This document shows positions 21,665-36,000 of a DNA stretch of 64,000 nt, one piece after another. How positions within the stretch are numbered: the stretch's first letter is position 1; every line of letters begins with the position of its first letter. The translations under genes were made by a program, and so were the position numbers. The notes under the pieces are model-generated. The model saw only the letters and a program-made list of their open reading frames with translations. It did not search any database and was not told where the DNA came from. The stretch is from Enoplolaimus lenunculus (Eukaryota; Nematoda; Enoplea; Enoplida; Thoracostomopsidae), in the NCBI GenBank assembly GCA_030248215.1, contig JASANG010000273.1, forward strand, positions 382,001-446,000, in the 5' to 3' direction.

Positions 21665-22718
21665 ATAAAGATGAGCACCGGATATCCGGATATGAAAATA
21701 TCCGGATATCTATCCGAAATGAAACGTGTATCCGGATATCCGCCGGATATCCGAAATGCTTTTGTCTAAAAATTTTTTTTGGAGTAATTGCATGGTTTCA
21801 CCACCAAAGTAGCTGGAGCTGATGAAAAAAATTCTGTATCCAAACCTCAGTCAGAATATTAAACCACATTCTTGCATAATTGTTCTATGATGATTCAAAA
21901 TCTTTTTATTTCTTAACTAAAACATACTAATATTCCAAAAACTTCAGATTAGCGTGATATTTATAGGTAAAGTGACTTCGTATTTTTAGTTCATCTTAAA
22001 ATTAACCCATCGAAGTCTTTGCATCGAACACGCACCGTCAAGTACTAATTTTATTGTAATAATAGAAATCTCTACGGCCCTAAAAGTAACATGGGCCTGA
22101 GTTTCTGTAGAATTCGATATACGGCTGTGTTTCACACAGGTCTTGCTTTATCCGTAATTCAAGTTTTTCTGAGTTAACACTTCGTGTATCCGAGAATGAT
22201 GATAGCACGTTTACCGAGAACAGTATGATATAGACTACAGAGGAACACCGGACATCTGTTCCGGATAAGAAAAATGTATAAGGACCCCTACCTTACAATT
22301 TGTCGCCACTCCCCACAACTAACCCTTGAATTGATGTTGAGTCATTTATGCGCTACAATTAGGAATAATTGACATTTATGGACTCTAATTATGGTTTAGC
22401 GACTCTATGCGCTTACGGACTCTTATTAGGGAAACGGAATCCTATTGATTGGGACTCAAAATGGGTACCCCCTCTTATTCGGGTCAATACAGTACTGGCA
22501 TAATAAATACCGATTTTTAGAATTGTATCTTTTATGATCATATCAATTTGCTTGAGGGTCAGGGTACTTCCTTTAGAGCAACATATTAAAACATGTGCTT
22601 GAGAAACGAAAATTAAGGTTCGGAAACTCAAAAAACACAATTCGGATATCCGGATAAATATCCGGCAAGACTTGCCGGATATCCCGATACGAAAAAATAT
22701 CCGATGCCCATCACTACT
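21665..22718. mobile_element. About 1-kb inverted-repeat DNA transposon, non-autonomous, composite
   Basis: The left end AAAGATGAGCACCGGATATC and the right end ATATCCGATGCCCATCACTA are inverted relatives. Multiple CCGGATATCCGGAT motifs lie just inside both ends. The middle (about 21790-22060) matches 5380-5600 and 48300-48490. Bases about 22320-22500 are a partial inverted copy of the AATAAGAGGGG-ended family, so one element appears to sit inside the other. No transposase recognised. Confidence 0.55.
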
Positions 22719-25700
22719 TGTTAAACAATCGCCGGATTGTGAAAAATTTAACGGAATCCTATTCAGCTCCACATGCTGAATCGAATGGTGTATAATTTGT
22801 CAAATTTCCGACAAAATTTTTTGGGTCGCTAGTGGGGGACTTTGCACTTCAAAAGATCGAATTTTTCAAAAATTGAAGATAACATAGTAAAAATAGAATT
22901 AGGAGTGTCTCTGGCATCCCTGCAAATCTACCAATAACTTTTCGTTGATACTTAAGTTAATATCCGACTCCGGCAGCCACCGGGGTCTTGAAGTATCTAT
23001 TTATATTTATCATTTCGAACGAATTCGTAGCAAATTTTATTTCGGTTATAAACCAAAGAGTATAGAGTTATACTTCTCAGCAATATAAAATACTGGAGCT
23101 GGATGTCGATTTTCTGCCGCAGCCGGACATTCGGTAATGTATGTGTATAAAATTGTGACATCGCACACGCAAGTTATTAAAAAGTACCAGATTTCCCATG
23201 AAATTTTGCTCAAACAATAATAGCCAGCAAATTTTAAACACGATTATTTATTTGGACGAATAAGAATATAATATAACTGACAATTGTTATGACAAACAAT
23301 AGGAATTATTCATAACTACAATAAAAATATGAAATCAGAGTTGCCCTACAGTACCTATGCAATGTGTTTAAGCAATCAGACTAAGATGGGTTCCATTTTG
23401 AGTCAGAATTAATAGGAAACTTTATTGCTAGCTAGCCCCGTAAATCAATCGGGTCTTTTCGGTTATCCCCTCCAGTCGGCGTTTGCCCAAGTACGGTTGC
23501 ATTCTAAAAACTTTCCATGTTTGAGCTTCTCATTAACCTGCCCCAATCATGTAACGCCTAAATTTTAATTTTCGAAAAGTTCTATTTTTGAGGTCTCAAG
23601 GTTCCCAAAAAAAATTTTGGTCAAAATTTAAGTTCAATATAAACCATTTGACGCAGCTCGCAGAGCTGTGTTGAATGGTGTTGAATTTTTCGCAATCAGA
23701 CGTTTCGCTAATGATTTATGGTGAAATAACTGATTTGGCGCCATCCCAAATCGTTGGCAGCGCGACAAATTGTAATTTGATTACAACCCATGAGCCAGAG
23801 ATCTGATAAACTCATCTCCGCAACCTGCGTTAAATGTTGTATAATTTGTCCAACTTTTTGACATAAATTTATTGGGTCCCAACCCAAGATGGGGACCTTG
23901 GGATCTTAAAAAATTGAATTTTTCCAAAATCCGAATATAGACGTGACATGACTAGGCCAGGGGAGGTCCTGAGAAGCTGAAATATGCAAAAATTTTCAAA
24001 ATACTATTTTTGAGCAAGTGCCGGTTGCGGCGGATAACCGAAAAGATCCAATGAATCGAGGCGAAAAGTTCTAATTAAAGACCACGCATCTCAATTATCC
24101 TAAATCAGGGTAAGTACGTATGCATTCATTTTCGTTACAATATATAAACATACACACAACACAATCTCCGAAAATATATACCCGAGTAAAGCGGCAAAAA
24201 CAAACAGGGTTTATGCGAATATATAACAAAAATTACAGATCAGTTGAAAATTCCCCCAACGAATTCACCCCTAACACTTCTTGGCAAAACTTGACGAGGT
24301 CGAACTATACGTTACTTTTACCGTTGATTTTTCCAGTTATACTGTTATTTAAATGAAATTATGCTCCAAAAATATCTACAATTACGTACACTTATCTAGA
24401 AATAAACCATCTGTGTTTAGGGCACTTGTTTTTTATTTCTTCGCACGCTAGTATTAATTTGACAGAATTATAGAAAACGCCACCACACTACAGTTTACTA
24501 TTCATATCCTAATCAAAAACCTAATTTAAAACTTAATGCTAAACCAAAGCCTTTTGGAAAATTTTTTGCGGGGAAAAGTTAACAAACGTTCAATTTAACT
24601 ACACAGCAGACAATTACATCTAAACCCTTCACAGTAAATTTTAAAACAATCCGAATCTAATAATTTATACGAGACAAAATGTTGAAATATACACCAAATC
24701 AACTATTTTCCACTCATTCAACATCAAAAATCTTAAATTATAATTAATTTGAAATCAACGATTCAATTAAAAACCGTCGCGTTAAAAGTCATCCAGGAAG
24801 TTACCTGCCCCTGCATCCCTTTTATGAAACACGTTAAAAATTCAAAATGCTACAATTAATCTTTTAAACAAATATCTGTATAAAAATAAGACACATGTCA
24901 CATTTCAACAATACACAATTTTTCAGCCTCACAAAACTAAGCCACCCCTCCAGCTACATTCATACATACAATCTCCCACAGAGCCTAATCGCTAGCTAAA
25001 GCACCACCAAACATGTCCAGCTTCATCACGAGCCTTCTTTCACTTCTAAAACCATTCAAACACCGGTTCAAAAAGAACCCGATCCCCAATTCGAGTCAGC
25101 TCAGCTGATGTAAACATTTTCCCCGAAAAATACACCAACACTAGAAAACTTCCTGTTTAATTCTGACACCCAAAAACAAAACCAGTGCGTATGATGGGCC
25201 CAACTTCCGCAAACCATTTGCGGCAAAACATCAAAATAATCAAATTTTTTACTCGCAACCTACCTATCATTCGAAGCCGATCTGTTATCAGTTTATTTTC
25301 TCTAAACAATACATAATTGTTAGACATTAAACACAAGTGCCAATCAATAAAATTCAAAATAAATGCAGTGTAATGCTGTGCGCTCAGAGTTTTTGTTTTT
25401 CGACTTATTTGTTGCCAAAATATTCTACAACATAATTTTTTATGGCTGTGACGATTCTGGTACCAATTGGCAGTGTACGGGGCCCAGGGTGCGAGTGACT
25501 TTTATAAGATTTCGGAAGCTTAAATCTCCGTAAATAGATACAGCCAGGACTATCAATTTAAATGGAGCAAAGTGGAACATTGCCGGTGTCCTATGACAGG
25601 TGGGTCCAAGTGAACAGACGCTCCTTTCAGCAGATGCCTCAAAGTTTTCTCTATCTATCATACGAGACAGAAACTTGTAACTTTGAGCGACCAAGTAAAC

Positions 25701-27037
25701 GAAATTTGCCCCTAAATCTATCGCACCCACTATTCCTCGAATGCTTACTTCATCCTTGGATATTTCCATTTTGCCAAACTTAGACTAAGTTAAGCAAAAT
25801 TGGAATATCTTCGACTGCAGCTGTTGATAACGACATTATTTCAACGACAACAATGTACACACACGCTATGCTTATAACACAATTTTAATACACATTATTG
25901 GTTATAAATAATACAATTTGCAAGTTTCACACCTATTACAAAACAATATTATACATGCAAAAATAAAAACAATACATCATACATTATATCGCTGTGTGTA
26001 CTTCTTAATGACCGCAGTCTCTTAGCAATGAATATGAGCGGCTGTAAGTTTACCCATAGTTCAGATGCCTACAATATTACAGCCAAACTTTGCGTTTACA
26101 AAATCAGACAGAAACGTTGACGAAATCTGGTTTGTCTTCGCTTTACGAGTAGATGACCGATGTTACAATTTAAGTTAAATTTCGGATGAAATATCATGCA
26201 GGATTTATATTCAACTTATACCATACTGATTTCAATAGCTTAAAATACAAGTACATTACGACTTTCTGAATAAACATACTGTTTTTATTAGTTTCAACGA
26301 CTCACTTTTGTGGCTCAACAGTGGAAGGAACGGTAACGGAATGCGTACTGAAAACACAATAAAACAAAAATGAATATATTTTAAGTGTAACGACAATACA
26401 AATAATGATAGTAAACGTAACCAATCACAAAATGAACTATATGAGCTGTTACACAATTGAATTAATTCACCTGCGTACCAACACCTATGGGATAAGACAA
26501 TATTCGAAAAGCCCCTATCGCCAAATGGTGCCAGTTCTAGCTGCTTTTCAACGAATTCGCCAAAATTAATAAAATTTCTAGCATTTCAAAAGGCACCGCG
26601 TAACCTTTCAGTAGTTGGTCCAATGTCTTATACTTTTATACGCCGCTGGTGCTATAAGTTGATTCCTACCGCTAACAAGTGATAGGAGCTACACCTATTA
26701 GAAACCGACGCTCCAGATGTAACCACAAAAACGACAATATTAAACTTTTTACCTGTGAGAACTGAGATAATTTAGTGATGATACAGAGCACGCGTCTTCA
26801 TCATGGCTTGCAGAAACGGTTGCATTAGGCACCAAACTTCTAAAAACATGTTTAATAAATTAAAAATGACGAATAATGCCAAAATAAGCACATCACAGAT
26901 TACCAATTACCGTCTGATTTTGAAAAATAAACTTAAATATGTGACGGGTAAATTCAAGGCTACAATTCATCGATTAAATTTAAAATCTAACTTAAAAGTA
27001 GACTTTAGTAAAATTTCTGCAACCCAGCCAATAATTA
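22719..27037. other. Intergenic stretch between repeats and the PP6R gene end
   Basis: Mostly AT-rich DNA. A pair of similar segments (about 22750-22900 and 23655-23940) share TGTATAATTTGTC and nearby text and may be ends of one decayed element. Bases 24120-25100 are A-rich without a supported frame. The 111-codon plus frame at 26803-27138 overlaps the true last exon of PP6R and is rejected. No polyadenylation site can be assigned. Confidence 0.4.
25440..25769 (-). CDS. Unrecognised 109-codon open frame
   Basis: The longest frame between the kinase and PP6R genes. It begins MEISKDE, directly followed by GTAAGC, a good donor, so it could be a first exon of seven codons or an uninterrupted frame. 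The later part is not low-complexity. No domain recognised; a competing 73-codon frame on the other strand weakens the case. Confidence 0.2.
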   Translation of the reverse strand: MEISKDEVSIRGIVGAIDLGANFVYLVAQSYKFLSRMIDRENFEASAERSVCSLGPTCHRTPAMFHFAPFKLIVLAVSIYGDLSFRNLIKVTRTLGPVHCQLVPESSQP

Positions 27038-30000
27038 TTACTTGTTCACTTTATCTTCAGACGCAAACGGATCAAATGACGCCCAGCCTTCATTCCGATC
27101 GATATTCGCTGTGCGATCATCTTTTTCAGCTGAAATAATAACAAAACTAATTCTATAATCCAAAGCTTCAACTGAGAAAGTTCCAAAGTGTAAAAATATA
27201 AATTATGCCACTCCTAACTATATTTTGTTTATACAAAAATAATAGTTAGCCACACCTTATAATGAAAAATAAACACACGTGACATACGGAATGTAATGCA
27301 TCATTAGAGCATGTTTAACGGACCAAACATTTTATCTGGTTATGAATGTTGTACCGTGGCGGGGAGGGGGCGAAGAAAACTTCAACTGAACGTTGAACTG
27401 CAGTAAAGTATCGAACAAGTAACAGAACCGTTGGAGTAATTCCTGCGTTATAACGCTCTCGCTCTGTAAAGGACATCCCCAGTCTCTAAGAGCGAACCGA
27501 TGCTTACTAGTATCCATTTTGTTCCACGGTGATTTACTTCTTCCAGTTTCATCACTTATTTCTATCACCGCTGCAGTTGATGTGTCATTAGTGAATCGAC
27601 TTTGTTCGAATGCAGTAAAATCTGCCCACTGATCGCCATCACTACACGCGTTTCCGTCATTACCAGGCGAAAATGGATCTAAACAAGGTGCACAGTCGGA
27701 ATTACTAATGAATTGAACTGTAATTTGAAGCGTGACAAAGGGGAATTTGAAAAAATACTGAAAGTCGAATTTGAAAAAATACAGAAAATGGAACTTCAAA
27801 AATACCGAAAGGTCAATTTAAATAATTACCGGAACTGGAATTGGAAAAATATCGAAACCTTAGCTTAAAAACACCAGAACTGAATAGTTCAAGTACCCGA
27901 CCAAAACACATTCTCCGTTTCCAATAGCATTTTTCCTTATACTGAGCACAACTAAATAAAATCTTACCTTCATTATCAACGCCAGCGTCTGCCGAATTGT
28001 CGACACCAAAACTATCATTTGTTCTAAAATAAAAAATATTTTGATGTAAACAAAACAGAGGGCGTAAAACACAAAAATATCAATAAATACATTTTATATT
28101 AATATAACACAATGAGACATTACCAAATGTAAATGGGATCATGCAGGCGCCGCACATATCCAATGCACGTCACTATACAACCTGTTCCACAAATGAAATT
28201 TAGTGTTAAATTTCATAAACAAATATAGCAAGGTTTCAATGGAAATCCAGAAACAATCGACGAGTGTAGTTAATTTTCGTAAATACGTTTGAAGCGCGAT
28301 AGCTTTGAGGATTATTCCTACAGATTTGTAAAGTTTGTGTCTACAGTTACATACCTGAAAAAGATTGTAAAGTCAAATTGCATACTAGCGCCACCCATAC
28401 ACTTCATACCACGTAAAAACTAGACAAATTCCATTTTCTTGTCCAAAAGTCATCATCCAGGCTCTTTAGCAACATTATACCCTGCATTATTCCCATTATC
28501 GGAACTGCCGGCGCTGGTATCTGGTTTGGTGACACTTCCAGTTCCGGGCCAATCCTCGTTATTATCTTCTTCTGTCTTATCTTCCGAATCATTTCCTTCG
28601 TTATCGCTGCTTCTTTCTTCATCACTGTCACTAAACGCATTCAGTCGTTCATCACACATCGCTTCGAATGCTTTTTCACCGTCCGGCTAGAGAGATAAAA
28701 AGTTTACCGAAATTAATCCTCAGCGCTCAACTGGAGATAAATTATAGGCCAAATACCATACCAATCACAAAATAAAGTGTTAATGTTCCATTGAAACCAA
28801 CACCACGGTATTTAGTCGCAGGAGTAATCGTGTACGTCCTAACAGCGGTATTATAAAAGTGCATATTTCTGAAACGCAACGAATTCGCAAAACTCCACTT
28901 GGTAACATGGTAAGTTTTTAAGTATCTATCCATCGAATTTTACAAGAATACCAATTCTGATACTCGCGTTTTTGCCAACACCGGTGCCGACATATGGGTT
29001 CGACACCGTAAAAAATAAACAAAAATTAAACATACTCTATTTTAGTATTAACAATAAATCATAAATCTTAGCTACACAGCGTCGAAAACTTACATCAGGA
29101 ATTTCACTGCCTGCAGCTTGAAGATCCGTATCGATGAGATCTTTAGTTGTTCGTTTGCCCAAAAAGCTAAAAACCCAACAAAAGACTAGACTATGACACA
29201 AACACAAACGACCGTTATGGAGCTAAACACTAACTTAACTCTCATTTTCTAGTGACTTAATAATCACATCTGAAAACAAACTTACTCTAGTGCGGATTTT
29301 TCGTCCGCGAAAAAGTCTTCTGCGGATACAAACTTCTCCGGAAACTCTGTTTGCGAAAATCGCTGGAAGTTATTGAACGCCTACAAACATAATAATATCT
29401 AAACCCATCTACAAAATATTTTTTGGTCCAAATTTCTTCTTCTAAATTCAGAACTCCGTACAACCACAAAAAATAAGAATTAGAAAAATTCTCAAATTGT
29501 ACGCCTGATCTAAAAGTTAAACAAAAGAGTTGGAACCATATTCTCACTAACTATACATTTACCAGTCGTTGTAGAACTCATGTATTGACCGAAGCACGGG
29601 CCAGACATACTTGTAAAATAATCTAAAAACTCCTAATTTACGCTTAACTAATTAAGCTAATATGCAAATTAACTAGTGGCTAACTATTCAATTATCGGTC
29701 TTGGAGGTTTATAAACAATGATTTCTCACACTCAAAACCCTATAGTACTAAATTTGATGTTTGTAACCCTAATAATCAGTGAAATAATATAAGAAGTCCT
29801 AATTTTAGCTTAACTAAGTAAGCTAATTTGCAAAATAGCTATTAGCTAACTATTTAATTATCGGTCTTGAAGGTTTCTAAACAATTTGTTCTGAATGATC
29901 GCACCCAACAACCTTTCGGTAACCCGAATAATCAGTGACATATTTTAAAAAATTCTAATTTAGGCTTATTAATCAAGCTAATATGAAAATTAGCTACTTG

Positions 30001-33000
30001 CTTACTATTCATTTATCGGCTTTAGAGGATTGTAAACAATTTATTCACATTTCTCGCACCCGAAAACCCTTTAATACAGAATTTGATTGCTTTTCACCCT
30101 AATAATAAGTGAAATAATTTAAAAAGTGCTACCTTAGGATTAAATAAATATTAAGCTAATATGCAAATTAGCTAACAGCTAACTATTCAATTATCGGTTT
30201 TGGAGGTTTACAAACATTTTAATCGGATTTCTCGCACCCAGAAACCCTTTGATGATGAAATTAGATTGCTTGTAACTCTAATAATCTGTAAAATACAGTA
30301 AAAAGTCCTAATTTAGGCTTAAGCAATTATGCAAATTAGCCAATAGCTAATAAAATCCTCAAGGTTTTAAAACCCCAATGCGAGGTTCACACCACAGGAC
30401 AAATGGCTTTTAAACAAAAAAGTAGTATCAAAATAGGTTCAGCGGTTCCTGAGATTCTTTTCGGGCGGGCGGACGGACATTTACATTTCGACCCCCTAGC
30501 ACAACATATAAAACACTTAACTCCAAGCTTGGCTCGGAGTTTCGCTTCGCTCCAAAATTTGAAATTCAAAAACTTGCTTATAATGTTACAAAAATTATAC
30601 AATTAATCATCGCCAGCTAAGAGTCAGTGCTACTCAAATTTCACAATAGAAACCTTGCATTTTATAATTTAACTACAATTTCTTGCCGGTTAATCTAGAA
30701 TTGACTAACCTGTTGCGTTGAGTCTACTGCAAGCAAATCATACTCGTCGTTTGCCAGTAACATATCGCCCGTTTCACCTTGATCACGTTCAGCGCTGACC
30801 TGAAACACATGAACGACTAAGAATTACAATGGTTACTTCACAGGTAAACAAACGTCAATTGGCACAAATGTTTTCTATGTCCTTTAACTTTGCTTTAAAA
30901 CACTGAAATCATGTGTTCAGAACGAAACAATTTGTCAGCATGTAGCATCACGCGTCGTTAACTTGCAATAGGGCAGTACAAAGCGGAACTAAATTTTAGC
31001 TTCCGATTACGGTATTCTAAATATTGCTTTATATTTACCGCTGAGAAGAAGTAAACATAACATAACTCAACTAAACTATTATTTATAGCCATTATACCAA
31101 GTACGCAGTTAATATTACAACACACATGTAAGAGCGAAATTGCAACTAATAATACTAAATTAACGTGCCCCTTAAGTATTAGTGTTTTGTTCACCCGAAA
31201 TATGCACGCAATATCCGGCTCCGATTGTATCTCTGGCTAGAGTAATTTAGTATGCAGTAGCACACAAGAAAAGAGCATTAACTTTATAACGTTACGCAAT
31301 TAAATTGTGCACAAAATACAACCTACATCCAGCTCAAAGTATTTAAATTGTTTAAACAATATTATTTTTCGCTGACTTACCGGGTACGGTTCATTCAACT
31401 CGTTGTACTTCGCAAGGTCTTCGGCTACAAATTTATCCCAACGCGCTTGTAAATCAGTCGGCAATTCTGAACAAAAGCAAAAATTTTGCAATTCAAAAAG
31501 CAAAATATATTCGGCCATTTATAACAAAATAACCCGAGCCGCAGCAAATTGAACAATAAATTATGCAAAATTGTAAACCAATAAGATACATAGGAAGATA
31601 TACATTCACAAAGAAAGGGGTATATATATTAATTTTAGTTAAGGTCCACAAAGGATCCCAATCTAGCACCCTAAAATACACCGCAATAACAGGGAAACAC
31701 TTGTATTCCTGGAAGTATTCCAAACTAAACTTATCATAAATGCTTACTTCAAAAATACAAATCAACGCCTTAACGAAAGAACACTCAAAAAAATTTAAAA
31801 ATTTGAAGCCGTAATCATTTTCACAGACTGTGGAAAATTCGAAAACATTCCGAGGATCAAACTACCTGATTTCGATCGATATATCGTATCGGCCAACGGC
31901 GATTCCTTCATTGCTGACTGAACGTAGTTTGCCAGTTGCATAAGATGACCAAAATAAGCTAATCTGGGTCCCACTTGAATATCTTCCTGACCTCCATCGT
32001 CGCCCGCTGCTGTACAACTGTTTGACGTGGATTTACTGAAATCAGCCAATTTAATAAAACAATCGCTAATCCACTAGAAGGCCAGACGAGTCGAACTACT
32101 TTGTAGAAAGCATTGTATGCGAAACCTAAACACTGCTGTTCAATTTCTGTTAAACAACGAAAATATGTCTTAAAACAGCAATATGATCCAATTATTGTTA
32201 GATAAAATAATACAGAATATATGCCCCAAAACTCGACATATATTAATCGAAAATAAGAAATATAGCATTTACACACCAAACGTTAAAACAATTTTAATTT
32301 TAAGAGCTTCAGAGTCAGATTTACTCATAGTTTACATACACCGATAAAACGCGGAATATTTATTTTCGGCAATAATTGTCTAATCTTACCTTAAACTATT
32401 CTCAACAGCATCTAATATAAACAACCATATGCCATCCGATGGTTCAAGCAACTAAAACAAAAAGCAATTTGACAGATATTGATGTTCGTTTTTGCCCAGC
32501 AGAAAAAAAACTACTGTTATCTCTGCATAACCTTCATTAAAACATTGAAAAATTGCAAAAAAATTAAAAATCTTAAAATCCCCAAATCTCTGTAATATAC
32601 AGCAGCTCGAATACAAGTAGGTTAGACCGCGCTCGGCACTTCATAGCAAAATCAACAGGACTTTTTGTTATTTTTCCAACATCAATTTCAAAACAACTAC
32701 AGCACAACACGATATATAAGCGTGTAGTACCTGTGCTAATACAAGAGATGGTAATCCTTTTTGATCTTCGCCGTCAATTACAGTGTTGGCAGGTTGCCTA
32801 CATGGCGTATTTAGAATACAACTAACGCATTGAACGAATGCACTGTGAACAAAATTATTCAACGAAAACTTCAGAAATTGAGCCTAAAAATGAAATCTAT
32901 GCACAAGACATCCGAAACGCATAATGTTGGTGGAAGAATAAGTATTCTATACATCTTAAAGCTTAATTTATAACAAGATTGTAACAAAAAAATACGTGCT

Positions 33001-36000
33001 TAGAACCATAACCTGTGCAACGCAACTATCTCAAACACAGAATTGCGGTTTATAATCAGAGTTGAACAATTAATCCTCCTTCCCTATCTTACCATTAATA
33101 GCTTTATAGTTCCCAACCGGCAAATTTCGCTATGTATCGCCTCTGACGCTGAGCCAAACAATGCAACCAGGAGCTGTAAAATGGTGACTCGTGTAATTCC
33201 GTAAGGTTCCGATATATTGCCACAGGGTAGAGTGATTGGATGAGGCTATAAATCAATCATCAATATTGTGACAATGAACAACAAACTGTGCACGTATTCA
33301 CAAATGTGTGTAGCACATATTACCAGTTATGATAGGTATTGTAGCTTTCGAACCACTGAATGCTGAAGTTCGAAATAAAGCACATTTTTCGTATTTGATT
33401 TGTCCTATTTCTGTGCCAAATTTCATATCACAATTGCAAAAGTTTGCTTTAAAACGTATAGCTAACTAGTGATAGATTCTAATGCATTAGAGAATATGGG
33501 CTCTGGTGATAGATAGTGCATCTTTTGGGGTTTTGAAAAACTAAACGTCATCAGATAAAAACCCTTCGCTTGCAGATATCCGCCTTGAGTTAAGTTATTT
33601 GTTTTTGAAATTGTTACTAAATATACGGGCATAAACAAACACGGCTTAAGAACTATACAAAAATTTTCATTTGCACATTGGTTTCATGTTCAAGCAACCG
33701 TATAATAATTTCAAACTGCACTAAACTCTATTTCAAAAATTATATAATTAATTGCTTAAAGACAAACTGAAACGCTCATATCTGAAAAAATAGGCATCTA
33801 CCGAAGGTGGATTTTCAAGCAAACATTGAAGCTTGTGGAGTTTGCTCAGTAATACCGTTTCGGTGATACATTCAGGATCTGGATCCCACGGTTTGCCTTC
33901 AGTAGCGCTGTCCACTGCACTGAAACGTAAATAATCATTAAAAGAAATTTTTCATTTAAATTACGTAGCTACTTCATGGATATACAGTTGCCCTTGGTAC
34001 TCAAGAGCAAAATAAAATACAGCTACACGGTACGAACACCATATTTTGGGGACTTGATTTGAAGTAAATATCTGCCACGCGAAGTTTCACGAAAGCTTTG
34101 AATCACACGATATGTAGAACAAATCAATTTGAAGGAACTTTAATCTCCCGATATATACTTTAACCAGGGATCGACCGGATATTAATTTTACCGGATACTG
34201 GAGCCGGATATAGCATCAAACATCCAAATTTGTGCACTGTTGATATATAGTATTTGAATCGTGCAAATGTATGTGTTTGCTGACTTATAAGTACTTTGCT
34301 ACCTCGGATTTTTAACTTAGCATCATTATGAGAAACTTAAGATTCTTGACTTGCCCGATATGCAACAGTGAAATGTCTACCTAGTATTTCCACCACAATT
34401 TTAAACTAATCAGGATCACAACTGCAAATATCTGGTGTTCGGAAAGGTTATACCGGGTTAAAAAACCAAATACAGGTGTCGGTTATTTGCTGAATATTAA
34501 ACAGGAACCAAATATGGGGTCAATCCCTGAATTTAACAACCAAGGGCAGCAACTGTGACACTTCAAAACACCATAAAACGACACCAACGAGAACACATTT
34601 ACAACAATTTGCAAAAAGTTTGCACACTTGAGCAAGTTAAGTGTTTTATCATCAGCAATATAAATGACATAGCTAGAGAACGTGCTGAAGTTATGCAACA
34701 TATTACTTAGCATCATTTTAGCTAAACAAGCGTAGGCTGTAAACAACACTTCGACTCACTCTCTTGCATAAGCGAAGAAACTGGTACCTACACACTAAAT
34801 TATGTGTATAGAGCACTTGAAAAGGGGAAGAGAAGCAAGAAAAGATAGTATGGATAGGAGATGAGATTTAATGCTGCTTTCGGATGATTGAACGCCACGT
34901 CAATACATTTAGGATAGAATAAATGCGTACAGCATCCATCGCCTGCTAAGTCAGCGATAAGCTTTTCAACTGACGAACTCCTACACTTGAGCAAAATTGG
35001 CAGAAATGTAGGGCAAGCCAAATGCGAAAATGTGATAAGTTTGCAACCGCAACATTCAATGGTTCGAAAGTTACAAGCTCTATCAGTACCACCAATCTAA
35101 CTGGTGATAGGTGCCACACACATTTGAGAATACGTATCTAGACTACAACATGACTCTTATTGAAAGCTAATGAAACTATAACAGCAAACGCAAATGTAAC
35201 AACGCAAAAATTAAGAAGCTGAATCAGAGCAAAACCATTTAATTTAAAATTATGAAAATATATGTTTGAATCACTGAAAACATTTATTATTGCATTTTCG
35301 ACTATTATTTTAAAACTTTGTTTTATGGGAATATGTTATTGTAATTTAGTTTTTGACATTTTTGTGCACACTATATATAACGACATGTTTGGTGCATAGA
35401 AAATATTTGTAGCTGTTTGATTCTACTGCTCGTTTTTGGTTTCACCAACAGCGGATTTTCGCTGTTGCAGTGTTATGTTAGTTTCAACTCATCACGTTGA
35501 ATGATATAAGCACAGCTCAATGTTTAAACGCGTTGCTATTTCTAAGTTGAAACGAAAGCGTACCCTGTAAGATTAACTTGTTAAAATCCCGCTAAGTTTT
35601 CTTTTTGTTAAAGGAAATACTTGAATTCTTTTCGAATACAAAACCGGGGATTCGCTCGTCACACAAACGTTTCTTTATATCTCGAACCGATTGCTAAACT
35701 GGTTACTCGACCAGGGCAAACACTGGCGGCATATCGTCAGTGAGAATTCAGACATTACCACAGCCATATTTTTCGGGAAACCTTGCCTTGCCAACCCATA
35801 AATTTTTCGAGCCCTAGAACAAAGTCCTGTGTGTGATGCTTTACTGCATACGTTCTCAGCTTCTGCAGCCAAACAATTGAGCAAGAAAACCCTGATATAC
35901 CGTAATCAAAATTCACCGTTATATATTTAATACCGAAACATACTTACGTTGACACAACTGCTGGTCCAGTTTGCACAAGAGTGATAAATATTTGCAGACA

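Noticed and set aside
26803-27138. 111-codon plus-strand open frame
   Set aside because: It overlaps the last PP6R exon (27038-27129, minus), which is supported by phase and by the WASFDPF ending. The plus frame has no domain.
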